Source: an uncultured Bacteroidota bacterium (GTDB lineage: Bacteria > Bacteroidota > Rhodothermia > Balneolales > Balneolaceae). From it: a DNA stretch of 63,125 nucleotides. Shown piece by piece: positions 18,727-28,351 of the stretch (position 1 is the first letter of the stretch; every line of letters starts with the position of its first letter). Location: assembly GCA_913057895.1 (NCBI GenBank), contig CAJXOH010000006.1, positions 1 through 63,125 of the forward strand. The letters run 5' to 3'. The notes under the pieces were generated by a model, which saw only the letters and a list, made by a program, of their open reading frames with translations, ran no database searches and was not told the DNA's origin. The position numbers and the translations under genes were made by a program.

Positions 18727-19602
18727 ATGAGATCGGAGAAATATACAGACAAACTAGCATCCTCGATTCGAGAAACCGAATCTGTCGCGTGCATCGGCTT
18801 AGATCCAGTTCCTGAACGACTCCCACCCTCAATTCTTGATAATGAAGACTCTCTAGATCAACAGATTCTCGAATTTTGTAAGGAGGTCGTGGAAGTTACC
18901 ACCCCCTATGCCGCTGCTTTCAAGATAAATACAGCGTTTTTTGAACAACTTGGTTCTCGAGGATGGGAGATGATGGAGGAACTCGTTGAGTATACGCCAG
19001 AGGATAAAATCATCATATTAGACGCTAAACGTGGTGACATCGGAAATACCGCAAAAAGCTATGCACGCGCACTTTTCGATGCAGTGGGTGCTGATGCTGT
19101 AACCGTCAATCCACTCATGGGGCTGGAAACTCTAGAGCCCTTTGTCGAAGAAGAATGGCAAGGGATCTATGCACTTGCGTTAACGTCCAATCCAGGGGCT
19201 GATCAATTTTTTAAACGGTCCTTATCTGATGGGGGTACACTTTCAACGGCAATCGCTCATGCTCTTGTAGACTTTCAGCAGGATCCCCTTGTAGAAGGCT
19301 CCGTTGGATTAGTCGTGGGGGCTACACAAGCCGAAGACGCCAAGGCTGTTTTGGATATTGCTGGAAATGCCCCATTGTTGATCCCTGGATTAGGGGCTCA
19401 AGGAGGTGATGTAGAATCGTGGGTTCAACTGCTCAAGACATATCAAGGATATCCATTGTTTAATTCTAGCCGAGCCATTCTTTATGCTCACGAAGACGAT
19501 GATACTGGGTTAAACTGGCAACAAGCGACTGAAATGGCTGCCTTAACCTTCAAAAACTCTTTGCAGGCGATCACCACGCATGTAATTGCATCGGCGACTT
19601 GA
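18727..19602 (+). CDS. pyrF: Orotidine 5'-phosphate decarboxylase, long (type 2) form
   Basis: Last step of UMP synthesis. 291 residues from ATG 18727; a TTG three codons upstream is also in frame but less likely. The catalytic motif LDAKRGDIGNTA puts the active-site lysine at about residue 101. The substrate-binding CIGLDP is near residue 22, and the phosphate-binding region is GLGAQGGD near the C-terminus. The length fits the longer type 2 family. rnhA follows on the same strand after 24 bp. Confidence 0.94.
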   Translation: MRSEKYTDKLASSIRETESVACIGLDPVPERLPPSILDNEDSLDQQILEFCKEVVEVTTPYAAAFKINTAFFEQLGSRGWEMMEELVEYTPEDKIIILDAKRGDIGNTAKSYARALFDAVGADAVTVNPLMGLETLEPFVEEEWQGIYALALTSNPGADQFFKRSLSDGGTLSTAIAHALVDFQQDPLVEGSVGLVVGATQAEDAKAVLDIAGNAPLLIPGLGAQGGDVESWVQLLKTYQGYPLFNSSRAILYAHEDDDTGLNWQQATEMAALTFKNSLQAITTHVIASAT

Positions 19603-19626
19603 TTGGTATATTCACATAAAGCAACC

Positions 19627-20064
19627 ATGAAAACCATTATCCTGTATACAGATGGAGCCTGCTCTGGAAACCCTGGACCAGGTGGGTGGGCCGCTTTGCT
19701 CATTCATGGAGACCACGAAAAAATGCTCTCTGGAGCTGACCCAAACACAACCAATAATCGCATGGAAATGATGGCGGTGATTGAAGGGTTAAAAGCTTTG
19801 CAACAACCCTGTCATGTGAGGGTTCATAGTGATTCTGCCTATATCATTAATGCATTCACCCAAGGATGGATAGATAACTGGCAGCGACGCGGTTGGAAAA
19901 AAGCAGATAAAAAGCCTGTCGAAAACCAAGATTTATGGCATGAAATGATTCAGGCAATGGAAAGGCATCATGTAGAATGGGTGAAGGTCAAAGGGCACAG
20001 TGATGACGTCTTGAATCAACGAGTGGATGAACAAGCTGTCCTAGAATCCAAAAAGTTCCAGTAA
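19627..20064 (+). CDS. rnhA: Ribonuclease HI
   Basis: Degrades RNA in RNA-DNA hybrids (primers, R-loops). 145 residues from ATG 19627. The four catalytic acids are in place: Asp9 (YTDGACSGNPGPGGW), Glu47 (NNRMEMMA), Asp69 (VHSDSAY) and Asp134 (QRVDEQA). The basic handle region is seen at WQRRGWKKADKKPV. The C-terminal loop reads HSDDVLNQRVDEQA, slightly divergent from the usual form but with the catalytic Asp kept. It is convergent with tsaD, with 8 bp between the stops. Confidence 0.95.
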   Translation: MKTIILYTDGACSGNPGPGGWAALLIHGDHEKMLSGADPNTTNNRMEMMAVIEGLKALQQPCHVRVHSDSAYIINAFTQGWIDNWQRRGWKKADKKPVENQDLWHEMIQAMERHHVEWVKVKGHSDDVLNQRVDEQAVLESKKFQ

Positions 20065-20072
20065 AGAGATTT

Positions 20073-21122
20073 CTACGATTGGATCCCTCTCATCCACTGC
20101 CTAGCATAAGGCTCAAGTGGTTGTTCATGCTGGCCGTTCATAACTAGATGATAGGCTTGACGACAGATCATCCCACCATTATCTGTACAAAGATCAATAG
20201 GCGGGATATGTAGGGCAATGTCATGCTCGTCGCAAGAGGCTAGTAGTGAATTTCGTAAGAGCGTATTGGCAGAAACACCCCCAGCAACAACCAATGTACG
20301 AGCTCCTGTGTCCTCGCAAGCCTCTAGGGCTTTCTTTCGTAATACCTCGGTAATGGCAACATTTATACCTGCTGCCAGATCTGGTAAGTCATTCCCAAGT
20401 CGACGTTTAAGTTCGTCCTGCTCAAGATCCGACACGACTCCATACTCATTTTCAAGAAACCTACGCAGGTGTGTCTTCAGACCTGAAAAACTAAATTCAT
20501 AGGGCTGATCCAGCATTGATTGAGGAAATGAAAAGCGAGTCGGATCACCCGTTAGGGCAAGTGTATCAACTACGGGCCCAGCTGGATACCCAAGGCCCAT
20601 CATTTTTCCGATTTTATCGAAGGCCTCCCCAGCCGCATCATCTCGAGTTTCACCTAAAAGGCGAATATCATTTAAGGAATGTCCACTGATGTATTCCAGT
20701 CGAGTATGACCCCCACTCACAACAAGTGCTACGTAGGGATGCGGAATATCTTGTTCCTCTATATCTACCCAAGCGGCCATTTTATGAGCTTCTAAATGAT
20801 CTACGCCTATCAAAGGACGCCCCGTTTGGGCTGCTAAGCCTTTAGCAAAAGAGAGGCCTACCAAAAGACTTCCCATGAGTCCAGGTCCAAGCGTTACTGC
20901 AATCGCATCCAGATCCTGTAGAGAAACATTAGCCTCATCAAGGGCCTGTTCTACGACAGAGGTAATGGCCTGATCGTGTGCTCGAGAGGCTAGTTCCGGG
21001 ACAACTCCACCGAAGGCTTTATGGCCGAGCTGTGAAGAACGTACATTGGAAAGGAGTTGAACCCCTTCAGAGACTGCAGCCGCCGTATCATCACACGACG
21101 ACTCAATCCCTAGAATTTTCAC
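20073..21122 (-). CDS. tsaD: tRNA N6-threonylcarbamoyladenosine transferase TsaD
   Basis: Transfers the threonylcarbamoyl group to A37 of ANN-decoding tRNAs, working with TsaB, TsaC and TsaE, none of which are in this window. 349 residues. The start [14 protein letters not shown] is diagnostic. The metal-binding histidines are in HLEAH (His109 and His113), and ATPase-fold motifs include VVSGGHTRL and [12 protein letters not shown]. The start is GTG at 21122, overlapping the dnaK stop in GTGA, so translation is probably coupled to dnaK. Confidence 0.96.
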   Translation of the reverse strand: MKILGIESSCDDTAAAVSEGVQLLSNVRSSQLGHKAFGGVVPELASRAHDQAITSVVEQALDEANVSLQDLDAIAVTLGPGLMGSLLVGLSFAKGLAAQTGRPLIGVDHLEAHKMAAWVDIEEQDIPHPYVALVVSGGHTRLEYISGHSLNDIRLLGETRDDAAGEAFDKIGKMMGLGYPAGPVVDTLALTGDPTRFSFPQSMLDQPYEFSFSGLKTHLRRFLENEYGVVSDLEQDELKRRLGNDLPDLAAGINVAITEVLRKKALEACEDTGARTLVVAGGVSANTLLRNSLLASCDEHDIALHIPPIDLCTDNGGMICRQAYHLVMNGQHEQPLEPYARQWMRGIQS

Positions 21123-23077
21123 TTGTCCTCTTTTTTGTCGTCCTCATCAGCCTTATCAGCATCAGACGGCTCTTCATCTTCGATAACTTCAAACTCAGCA
21201 TCGACGGCTTCGTCACCCGAATCAGCGTCCGTATCAGAATTAGCATCAGCGTCTGTGCCTGCTCCACCTTCCTCGGCTGCTGCTTGATAAATTTCTTGCG
21301 AAGCAGATGACCAGGCAGCATTTACAGCAGCGATGGCGGCTTCAATAGCGTCTAAATCTTCTCCTTCATTCGCTTTTTCCAACTCTTCAAGAGCAGACTC
21401 AATCTTCGTCTTGTTATCGTCCGAGATTTTATCCTTGTATTCATCGAGTTGTTTGCGTGTTGAGAAGACCAAGTTCTCAGCCTGATTTTTCACCTCAACT
21501 TGCTTGCGAAGTTTTTCATCTTCTTCGGCATGTTCCTCAGCTGCTTTCCGCATTTGTTCGATTTCCGAATCACTAAGTCCAGAGCTAGATTCGATTCGGA
21601 TACTTTGCTCTTTTCCAGTTCCTTTGTCTTTTGCTGAGACATTTAGGACACCATTAGCATCCATATCAAAGGTCACCTCGACCTGAGGAACGCCACGTGG
21701 AGCCGGCGGAATGCCATCCAAATGGAAACGACCAAGCGTTCGATTGTCTTGAGCTCGTGCACGTTCACCCTGTAGGATGTGTATCTCTACACTGCTTTGA
21801 TTATCTGCCGCTGTCGAAAAGACTTCTGTTTTAGATGTTGGGATGGTGCTGTTAGACTCAATCAACTTTGTCATTACACCCCCAAGGGTTTCAATACCAA
21901 GAGTAAGTGGTGTTACATCCAATAAAACGACATCTTCAACATCTCCTGCAAGAACACCCCCTTGAATCGAGGCTCCAACCGCTACAACTTCATCCGGGTT
22001 CACTCCCTTGCTCGGTTCCTTTCCAAAGAACTCATTGACCACTTCTTGAATCTTTGGAATACGAGTTGACCCCCCTACAAGAATAACTTGATCAATATCA
22101 TTCTTTGTGATGCCTGCATCTTTAATCGCTTTTTCACATGGGCTAATGGTACGCTTAACGAGGTCATCCACAAGCTGTTCAAATTTTGAACGTGTGATAT
22201 CTAGATTAATGTGCTTTGGACCAGCATCCGTTGCTGTGATGAACGGAAGGTTCACATTGGTCTTTTGAGAACTTGAAAGCTCAATTTTAGCTTTCTCAGC
22301 TGCATCTTTGAGTCTCTGCATCGCCATAGGATCGTTGCGAAGGTCTACGCCTTCTTCCTTCTTGAACTCATCAGCTAGGAAGTCAATCAATTTCTGATCG
22401 AAATCATCCCCACCAAGATGGGTGTCTCCACTTGTTGATTTTACTTCAAAGACACCGTCTCCAAGCTCGAGGACAGAAACATCAAATGTTCCACCACCCA
22501 AATCATACACAATAATGGTCTGATCGGTTTCTTTCTTGTCCAATCCATAGGCTAGGGCGGCTGCCGTAGGCTCGTTGATGATTCGTTTAACCTCAAGTCC
22601 GGCGATTTTACCTGCTTCCTGAGTTGCTTTACGCTGTGCATCATTGAAGTACGCAGGTACGGTTACAACGGCTTCCGTCACTTTTTCACCGAGATACTCT
22701 TCTGCGGTCTGCTTCATTTTTTGAAGTACCATTGCAGAGATTTCTTGAGGTGCATAAAGGCGATCATCAATTTTGATACGCGCGGTACCATCATCACCTT
22801 TCTCCACCGCATACGCGACTTGTCCTGACTCCCCTTTTACTTCGTCAAACATACGCCCCATGAAGCGTTTCACTGAGGCGACGGTTTTTTCAGGATTGGT
22901 AATCGCTTGGCGTTTGGCAGGGGCTCCTACCAATCGTTCACCATCTTTGGAAAATGCAACGACAGAAGGAGTGGTTCGACCCCCTTCAGCATTTTGAATA
23001 ACCACTGGTTCACCGCCTTCCATGACGGCAACACATGAGTTTGTGGTTCCTAAGTCAATTCCTATGATTTTACCCAT
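21119..23077 (-). CDS. dnaK: Chaperone protein DnaK (Hsp70)
   Basis: ATP-dependent protein-folding chaperone. 652 residues: the nucleotide-binding domain begins [14 protein letters not shown] and contains [13 protein letters not shown] and [13 protein letters not shown]. The linker [14 protein letters not shown] opens the substrate-binding domain (about residue 390 on). The C-terminal tail is low-complexity and acidic and ends EDDKKEDK, not the canonical EEVD-like ending. dnaJ and grpE are not adjacent; instead tsaD overlaps its stop. The 195-bp upstream gap has no recognisable CIRCE element. Confidence 0.98.
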   Translation of the reverse strand: MGKIIGIDLGTTNSCVAVMEGGEPVVIQNAEGGRTTPSVVAFSKDGERLVGAPAKRQAITNPEKTVASVKRFMGRMFDEVKGESGQVAYAVEKGDDGTARIKIDDRLYAPQEISAMVLQKMKQTAEEYLGEKVTEAVVTVPAYFNDAQRKATQEAGKIAGLEVKRIINEPTAAALAYGLDKKETDQTIIVYDLGGGTFDVSVLELGDGVFEVKSTSGDTHLGGDDFDQKLIDFLADEFKKEEGVDLRNDPMAMQRLKDAAEKAKIELSSSQKTNVNLPFITATDAGPKHINLDITRSKFEQLVDDLVKRTISPCEKAIKDAGITKNDIDQVILVGGSTRIPKIQEVVNEFFGKEPSKGVNPDEVVAVGASIQGGVLAGDVEDVVLLDVTPLTLGIETLGGVMTKLIESNSTIPTSKTEVFSTAADNQSSVEIHILQGERARAQDNRTLGRFHLDGIPPAPRGVPQVEVTFDMDANGVLNVSAKDKGTGKEQSIRIESSSGLSDSEIEQMRKAAEEHAEEDEKLRKQVEVKNQAENLVFSTRKQLDEYKDKISDDNKTKIESALEELEKANEGEDLDAIEAAIAAVNAAWSSASQEIYQAAAEEGGAGTDADANSDTDADSGDEAVDAEFEVIEDEEPSDADKADEDDKKEDK

Positions 23078-23272
23078 AATCTTTTTCTAGTTATTACTGT
23101 CTTACGAATAAAGAACGCTCTTTCTGAGTGCTTCAAAGGTTCCCAAGTAGATTCTTGGTGTTACCTTGCAAGACAATGTTCATCAATAATTCAGCAGGGT
23201 ATATGGCAATGATAGTGCCAGAACGCGAGGGTTGACGGAAACCTGCTATTTTGTCAGAGTGTTATGCCAAAT

Positions 23273-24673
23273 TCACAACGTTTGCAAGCTGCCTAAATCG
23301 TCAAAGAAGGTTGGGTATGATATAGATGCGCAGGATCCACCCTTAATGATTGATGGGGCTTCATTTGGCCTACAACAGGTTGCTAAAATTGCCGCGGCCA
23401 TAGCAATTCTATGATCATGTAGAGCATCAACCACAAATGGTGATGGGTGAAAATTGGGCTGTCCATGGATGATCATTCCATCGGGTTTCTCCTGAAATGA
23501 AACCCCCGCTGCCTCAAGCACTGACGCCATTGCAGAGATTCGGTCTGTCTCTTTGATGCGTAATTCTGAGGCATCTCGAATTTCCGAATCACCGTCTGCA
23601 AACGCCATTGCAACCATCAAGGCAGGGATTTCATCAATCACTCCTGGTATTTGATCTCCTGCAAGTGTAATAGGTTGTAGGGACTGTCCTTTGCCTAATG
23701 AGCGAAGGGTAAGCGAACCTTTGGGTTCTATGACCGCTTTCACGTTCGCTTTCACGTTAGTTTTGGTATCAGTTGTATCTATACCCCATGCTATTTGGGC
23801 ACCCATACGTTGAAGCACCTCAAATATTTGAGTTCTGGTTGGGTTGTTTCCTACACCAGGCGCTTGAATGTCTACATCAGGATGAATTGCACTTAGAACA
23901 GCCCAAAATGTAGCCGCTGATGGATCTTTGGGTATATCAAAGGATAAGGCTTGGCATGGTGTCAAGCTGGAAGTGCGTATCCAGCCATGATTGTCTTTCT
24001 GTAGATTAAGCAACCGCTCCGTATGATCTCTACTTTGTTCGGGTTCACGAACAGCCACACCTTCAGGATGAAACAGACCTGCTAGCAACAGTGCTGATTT
24101 CACTTGCGCAGAAGCTACCTCTAACTCAAACTCTATCGGCATTCCCTCCTGTTGTGACGAGCTCAAGCGTTTCCCTACTAGTTGAATGGGTGCCTTACCG
24201 CTCCCATTACCTGTTTCGGATATAACACCAAGTCGAGAAAGTGGCTTTAGTACTCTTCCCATTGGCCGACTCCGAAGAGAATCATCTCCGTCAACAATCA
24301 CACTCACACCAGCTCCTCCAAGGAGGCCCAGTAAAAGGCGCATGGTCGTTCCAGAGTTACCGCAATCAAGCACAGCACCCTCATCGAAGGAACATTGTTG
24401 CCAGCGGTCACGACCAAAGCCATGAACATGAATGTTCTGAGTGCCTGGGTAGCGTGCGCTAGGCTCAACATCTATCTCAACACCAATATCCTGAAGACAG
24501 GATAGCGTAGATTGGGGATCCTCAGCCATAGAGTAGCCGTCAATAACGGAGTCCTCTTCCGAAAGCGATGCAAACATCGCTGCTCGATGAGCAATGGATT
24601 TATCTGGAGGTAGGTGAAGTTGCCCAGCCAATCGAGTTGCTCCTGAAACCTTAATATCTCTTAACGAAGACAC
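23273..24673 (-). CDS. aroA: 3-phosphoshikimate 1-carboxyvinyltransferase (EPSP synthase)
   Basis: Shikimate pathway enzyme joining PEP to shikimate 3-phosphate. 466 residues, slightly long for the family. Active-site motifs: LPPDKSIAHRA with Lys25 and Arg30, DCGNSGTTMRLLLG, SAQVKSALLLAGL, and LRIKETDRISAM with the catalytic glutamate. The start is GTG. Between about residues 305 and 315 lies a short insertion containing NVKANVKA, produced by an exact 12-bp tandem duplication. It follows the TPR gene by 23 bp. Confidence 0.95.
   Translation of the reverse strand: MSSLRDIKVSGATRLAGQLHLPPDKSIAHRAAMFASLSEEDSVIDGYSMAEDPQSTLSCLQDIGVEIDVEPSARYPGTQNIHVHGFGRDRWQQCSFDEGAVLDCGNSGTTMRLLLGLLGGAGVSVIVDGDDSLRSRPMGRVLKPLSRLGVISETGNGSGKAPIQLVGKRLSSSQQEGMPIEFELEVASAQVKSALLLAGLFHPEGVAVREPEQSRDHTERLLNLQKDNHGWIRTSSLTPCQALSFDIPKDPSAATFWAVLSAIHPDVDIQAPGVGNNPTRTQIFEVLQRMGAQIAWGIDTTDTKTNVKANVKAVIEPKGSLTLRSLGKGQSLQPITLAGDQIPGVIDEIPALMVAMAFADGDSEIRDASELRIKETDRISAMASVLEAAGVSFQEKPDGMIIHGQPNFHPSPFVVDALHDHRIAMAAAILATCCRPNEAPSIIKGGSCASISYPTFFDDLGSLQTL
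23735..23758 (-). repeat. In-frame 12-bp tandem duplication inside aroA
   Basis: Two exact consecutive copies of CGCTTTCACGTT (23735-23746 and 23747-23758). On the coding strand each copy gives Asn-Val-Lys-Ala. Because the unit is a multiple of three, reading frame is kept. It lies in a variable surface region of the enzyme, so slipped-strand gain or loss would probably be tolerated. Confidence 0.95.
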
Positions 24674-24696
24674 TGTTATACGAACGCTGACATGGG

Positions 24697-27600
24697 TTAA
24701 CGGGATGCTTCTAATAGTGTTTGCGCATCGCCAGCCGCTTGGGTATTCGGATAGGTTTGGATGACCCTGTCGAGCCAGAGACGAGCATCTGCAATACTAC
24801 CTTCTAAAATATATAGCTCACCAAGCCTAAACATAGACCTCGAAGCCCACTCTTCAAATGCCTCATATAAAACCGTGACCTGCTCATATTCATTCTTGGC
24901 TCGAGTAGCATCTCCTTCTAGTTGATAACTACGGGCATGGAGGTAATTTGCTTCAGCGACTTGCTCACGCACCCCCACAGACCTAGCAGGCGCCAGCACC
25001 TCTCTTGCCTCGATTAGTTTTCCTTGATCCAAGTAAAGCCTAGCTAGACCTGTTCGTGCTTGTAACGAGCTTGGTTGTTCATTCAGTAGTGTCGTGTAAA
25101 ACTCTAGAGATTGGACTTGGTCTGCCTCTGATCCAAGTCTACGATATGCTTCCGCCAAACCAAGTAGTGCCTCTACTCTGAAGCGTTCATCACTATCTTG
25201 AAGCTGCTCAAACCAGTCAATAGCACCGACTAAGTCACCTTCCTCTAAAGCCATTTGGCCAAGCGTTGTTAATCCAAAAAGTCGTTGATCTGAACCTGGA
25301 AATTGATTTACCAGCGTGCCATAGGCCTCTTTAGCCCCTTCTCGGTCACCAATCTGACGCTTGGCATCCCCAATTCCTGCATAAGCAGCAGGTAAGGATG
25401 CTTCTCGGTTGGTGATTCGAATGTATTGTTCAAATTCTCGAATAGCCGCTTCATAGTCTCCTGACTGGACCAAAGATTCAGCTTGTCGAAAGCGTAACCG
25501 ATCGGCAGTTGTCGTGCTGGGATGACTCTCTAAAAAGGATTCCAGTAACTCCTCTGCATCCGATTCATCCCCCAAGAATAAGGTTGCATATTGAATCCCA
25601 TCTATTGCATCGATGATGTAGCTACTCCGAGGATAGCTCTGTAAAATCTGTTGGTATGCCCCTACGGCTTCCTCATACTCCCCTGCATTATAATAGGCAT
25701 CCCCTATAGCAAATTGTGCTCTAGCAGCCCAAGAAACACCTGGGCTCTGGTTTATGAGTCGTTCAAATTCCTCAACCGCTTGAGAGGTATTACCGAGGGT
25801 TAAAAACAAATACCCAATGTTATATTGTGCTTGTTCTCGCACTCGAGTAAAGGGGTAAATCCGAAGTAGTTTTCGAAACTCTTCAATAGCCTCCATCTCC
25901 AGTCCAGCGCGGTAATAACTGTTAGCAACTTGGAACATTGCATAATCGCCACCGGGTTCTGCTCCATAGGCACGTTGATAGGTTTCTATGGCTTGGTCGT
26001 AGGATCCTATGGCAAAATAAGCGTCACCTAAACGGAGCCTGGCATCTGTATCAAACGGGTAAAGTGCGATCGGAGGTGGATCATAATCGACAAGAAAGGC
26101 TTCCATGGGGGTAATTACCTCCTCATAGTCCCCATTCATAAAGTGAGCCCATGCCCATGCATAACGGGCAGCTCCTAAAAATTCATGACCTGGATAGCGG
26201 GAAACAAATGTCTCAAATGCTTCTGCAGCTGCTCCATATTGGCGCAGTTGAAATAATGCATCTGCTGACCAGAACAATGATTCGGATGTCAATCTTGCTA
26301 CGGTTGCTTGGTCGTCTTGACTTACACCTTGGACCCGTTGTCCATCTTGATATACACCCTGAAAGAGAGGTTGTGCTTGTTCATAGGCTTGGTTGATATA
26401 CAACACCCAAGCTTTTTGAAAACGTGCTTGAATTTTCGCTGCGGCGGCTACTGCTTGGTGAGTCTCTGCAAGTTCAAATGCTTGAAGCGCTCGAGTGTAT
26501 TCTCCGTTCGCAAAGTAAACTTCACCCAGTAGCGTTAACACATCTCCAGGGCGCTTAAGTCCATCAATGTCTTGAGCCAATTGGCGCAGTAGGTCTATTG
26601 CCTCACCAAAACGTCCCCGTTCAAAAAGAACGACTGCATATTCATAGGTTGCCTCTTCAACAAACACACCTTGGGTAAAACGCTCTTGAAACTCCACAAA
26701 TCTCTCTATAGAGAGGTCTAATCGATTCGCAAGTTTATGATTCACTGCTGTGTAATAAAGAGCCTTTTGAGCAAGCTCATCATCCCCGCTTGAGGCTTCA
26801 CCAAAGGATCGTGCCGCCCAATGGTAAATCCCTTGGTAGTGATACACCCATCCCAATCCATAATGAGACATCCGTTCCTCAGGAGTCCCCTTCGTCAAAT
26901 TGATAGCCTGTAGATAATATCGTACAGCTTCATCATAACGTTGCAAAGCTTTGTAGCTCTCTGCTGCGAGATACACAGCCTTGTGCTCAGCTTCTCCTTC
27001 TATATAAGGGAGGGCATCTAGAAATGCTTGCGCTGCTTGTTCAAATTGTCGCTCTTGATAATAGGACTCACCGAGGGCTGTCCCAATTCGACGAGTCATA
27101 GGATGGAAGGGATGAGCTTCTCGGAGTTGCTCAAATGTCTCAGCAGACTTATCGAAGGATTGATTTTCCAAATAAAGCCTTCCAGCAGAATAATATGCTT
27201 CCGGAGCTTGAGGTTGCTCGGGTGTTCGTTGAGTAAGTTCTAGGAACGAGGCCAATGAACGTTCCAAATCACCCGCTTCCAAAGCAGTCTCCGCTTCCCA
27301 ATACAAAACCTGTGCAAGCTGAGCTTGATTTAATCGACTCTGTTTGGCTTTGGTAAAGTATTCACGTGCTTGAGATGGTTGATTAGCATCCCAATAAAAA
27401 TGAGCAACTGTTTCATAGACCTGCCTTGCTAGTGCCCCATTGGGAAAAGCCTCACCATAGGCGACAATTAGTGGATCGACTAGTGTCGATTGCGTTTGAA
27501 GGGTGAGGCGAATTCGATACATCCATGCTGACTCTCGTAATGACGCATCCGCATCAGGATGCTCACTTAATTGCTCAAAACGGGTAAGTGCAGCCATCCA

Positions 27601-27819
27601 ACGACCTTGTTGCATGGCCTCAATGGCTGTCTGGTAGAGTTCGACTGGCTCCGTCGGGTCCAACAATGAGTTAGTTGGCAATGAACTAGTCGGCAGGGAG
27701 CTAACCGTCGTTTGACTCCCTTCTATGCGCTCCGCACCAAACGTCACAGTTATACCCATAGTGAGTAACACTATCGAGCATGCAATTGTACGAATGAGGA
27801 AACGCGCTAGACGACTCAC
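24697..27819 (-). CDS. Exported 1040-residue tetratricopeptide-repeat protein
   Basis: Signal peptide at residues 1-28 (IACSIVLLTMGITVTFGA), then TPR units nearly end to end to the C-terminus. Typical units include ALRQLAQD..GEVYFANGEYTRALQAFELA, DAYFAIGSYDQAIETYQRAYG and DAYYNAGEYEEAVGAYQQIL; I estimate over twenty. Such proteins in Bacteroidota act as periplasmic or outer-membrane assembly scaffolds, which is an inference here. GTG start, overlapping the stop of the CBS gene as GTGA (translational coupling). aroA follows. Confidence 0.9.
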   Translation of the reverse strand: MSRLARFLIRTIACSIVLLTMGITVTFGAERIEGSQTTVSSLPTSSLPTNSLLDPTEPVELYQTAIEAMQQGRWMAALTRFEQLSEHPDADASLRESAWMYRIRLTLQTQSTLVDPLIVAYGEAFPNGALARQVYETVAHFYWDANQPSQAREYFTKAKQSRLNQAQLAQVLYWEAETALEAGDLERSLASFLELTQRTPEQPQAPEAYYSAGRLYLENQSFDKSAETFEQLREAHPFHPMTRRIGTALGESYYQERQFEQAAQAFLDALPYIEGEAEHKAVYLAAESYKALQRYDEAVRYYLQAINLTKGTPEERMSHYGLGWVYHYQGIYHWAARSFGEASSGDDELAQKALYYTAVNHKLANRLDLSIERFVEFQERFTQGVFVEEATYEYAVVLFERGRFGEAIDLLRQLAQDIDGLKRPGDVLTLLGEVYFANGEYTRALQAFELAETHQAVAAAAKIQARFQKAWVLYINQAYEQAQPLFQGVYQDGQRVQGVSQDDQATVARLTSESLFWSADALFQLRQYGAAAEAFETFVSRYPGHEFLGAARYAWAWAHFMNGDYEEVITPMEAFLVDYDPPPIALYPFDTDARLRLGDAYFAIGSYDQAIETYQRAYGAEPGGDYAMFQVANSYYRAGLEMEAIEEFRKLLRIYPFTRVREQAQYNIGYLFLTLGNTSQAVEEFERLINQSPGVSWAARAQFAIGDAYYNAGEYEEAVGAYQQILQSYPRSSYIIDAIDGIQYATLFLGDESDAEELLESFLESHPSTTTADRLRFRQAESLVQSGDYEAAIREFEQYIRITNREASLPAAYAGIGDAKRQIGDREGAKEAYGTLVNQFPGSDQRLFGLTTLGQMALEEGDLVGAIDWFEQLQDSDERFRVEALLGLAEAYRRLGSEADQVQSLEFYTTLLNEQPSSLQARTGLARLYLDQGKLIEAREVLAPARSVGVREQVAEANYLHARSYQLEGDATRAKNEYEQVTVLYEAFEEWASRSMFRLGELYILEGSIADARLWLDRVIQTYPNTQAAGDAQTLLEASR

Positions 27820-28340
27820 GAACCGAGGTAATGCAATAAATGATCCAAATGTAGCTCCAACTCATCTTCCGATGGATCTTTGGAACTGATAGGATAGTGA
27901 CCCTTTTGTCGAAGAGCGTTAAAAAAAGGCTCCCAGGCATGTTCTGTGGATCCAACAACCACAAAACAACCATGTAATGAATCTGAAGAAGCGTTTGGAG
28001 GCTCAATAAAATAAACAACTCGTAATTGGACACGCTCAATACTCGCTAACAAGGCAAGGTCTGCATGACACTGAGCCCGATCCTGTGTTTCAACACAAAA
28101 AATTTGTGGGATTCCTTCTTTAAGTCCTGCGTGGGAAAACATCCAGCTAAATAAATCCTCTCTGCGTAAATGTCCTTGTGACTCACCCGTCTCATCATCT
28201 ACCACATGCAACACGTTTGCACCTGATTCGATGCATAAGCGACACAATTCCCATACATCTTTGCTTGATGACACAATGGGACCTTGCTCCGTAGAGTCAT
28301 GTCCCAAATGGTCTATAAGTAAAGATTTTGCTGAAAACAT
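27816..28340 (-). CDS. CBS-domain protein, shortened
   Basis: 174 residues, cytoplasmic. One CBS-like unit is recognisable at residues 25-70 (VSSSKDVWELCRLC..GANVLHVVDDETGES..HLRREDLFSWMF). The C-terminal half resembles the ACT-like tail of the roughly 220-residue CBS proteins that Bacteroidota commonly carry, including the closing pattern of an acidic stretch then HLDHLLHYL. The second CBS copy seems to be missing or degenerate. A role as an adenine-nucleotide sensor is an inference from the CBS family. It is 11 bp after hflX and overlaps the TPR gene. Confidence 0.6.
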   Translation of the reverse strand: MFSAKSLLIDHLGHDSTEQGPIVSSSKDVWELCRLCIESGANVLHVVDDETGESQGHLRREDLFSWMFSHAGLKEGIPQIFCVETQDRAQCHADLALLASIERVQLRVVYFIEPPNASSDSLHGCFVVVGSTEHAWEPFFNALRQKGHYPISSKDPSEDELELHLDHLLHYLGS

Positions 28341-28351
28341 GAGTATAAGTC

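Noticed and set aside
23078..23272. CIRCE-like GCACTC in the dnaK leader
   Set aside because: A GCACTC is present but there is no GAGTGC partner nine bases away, so the CIRCE dyad is not there.
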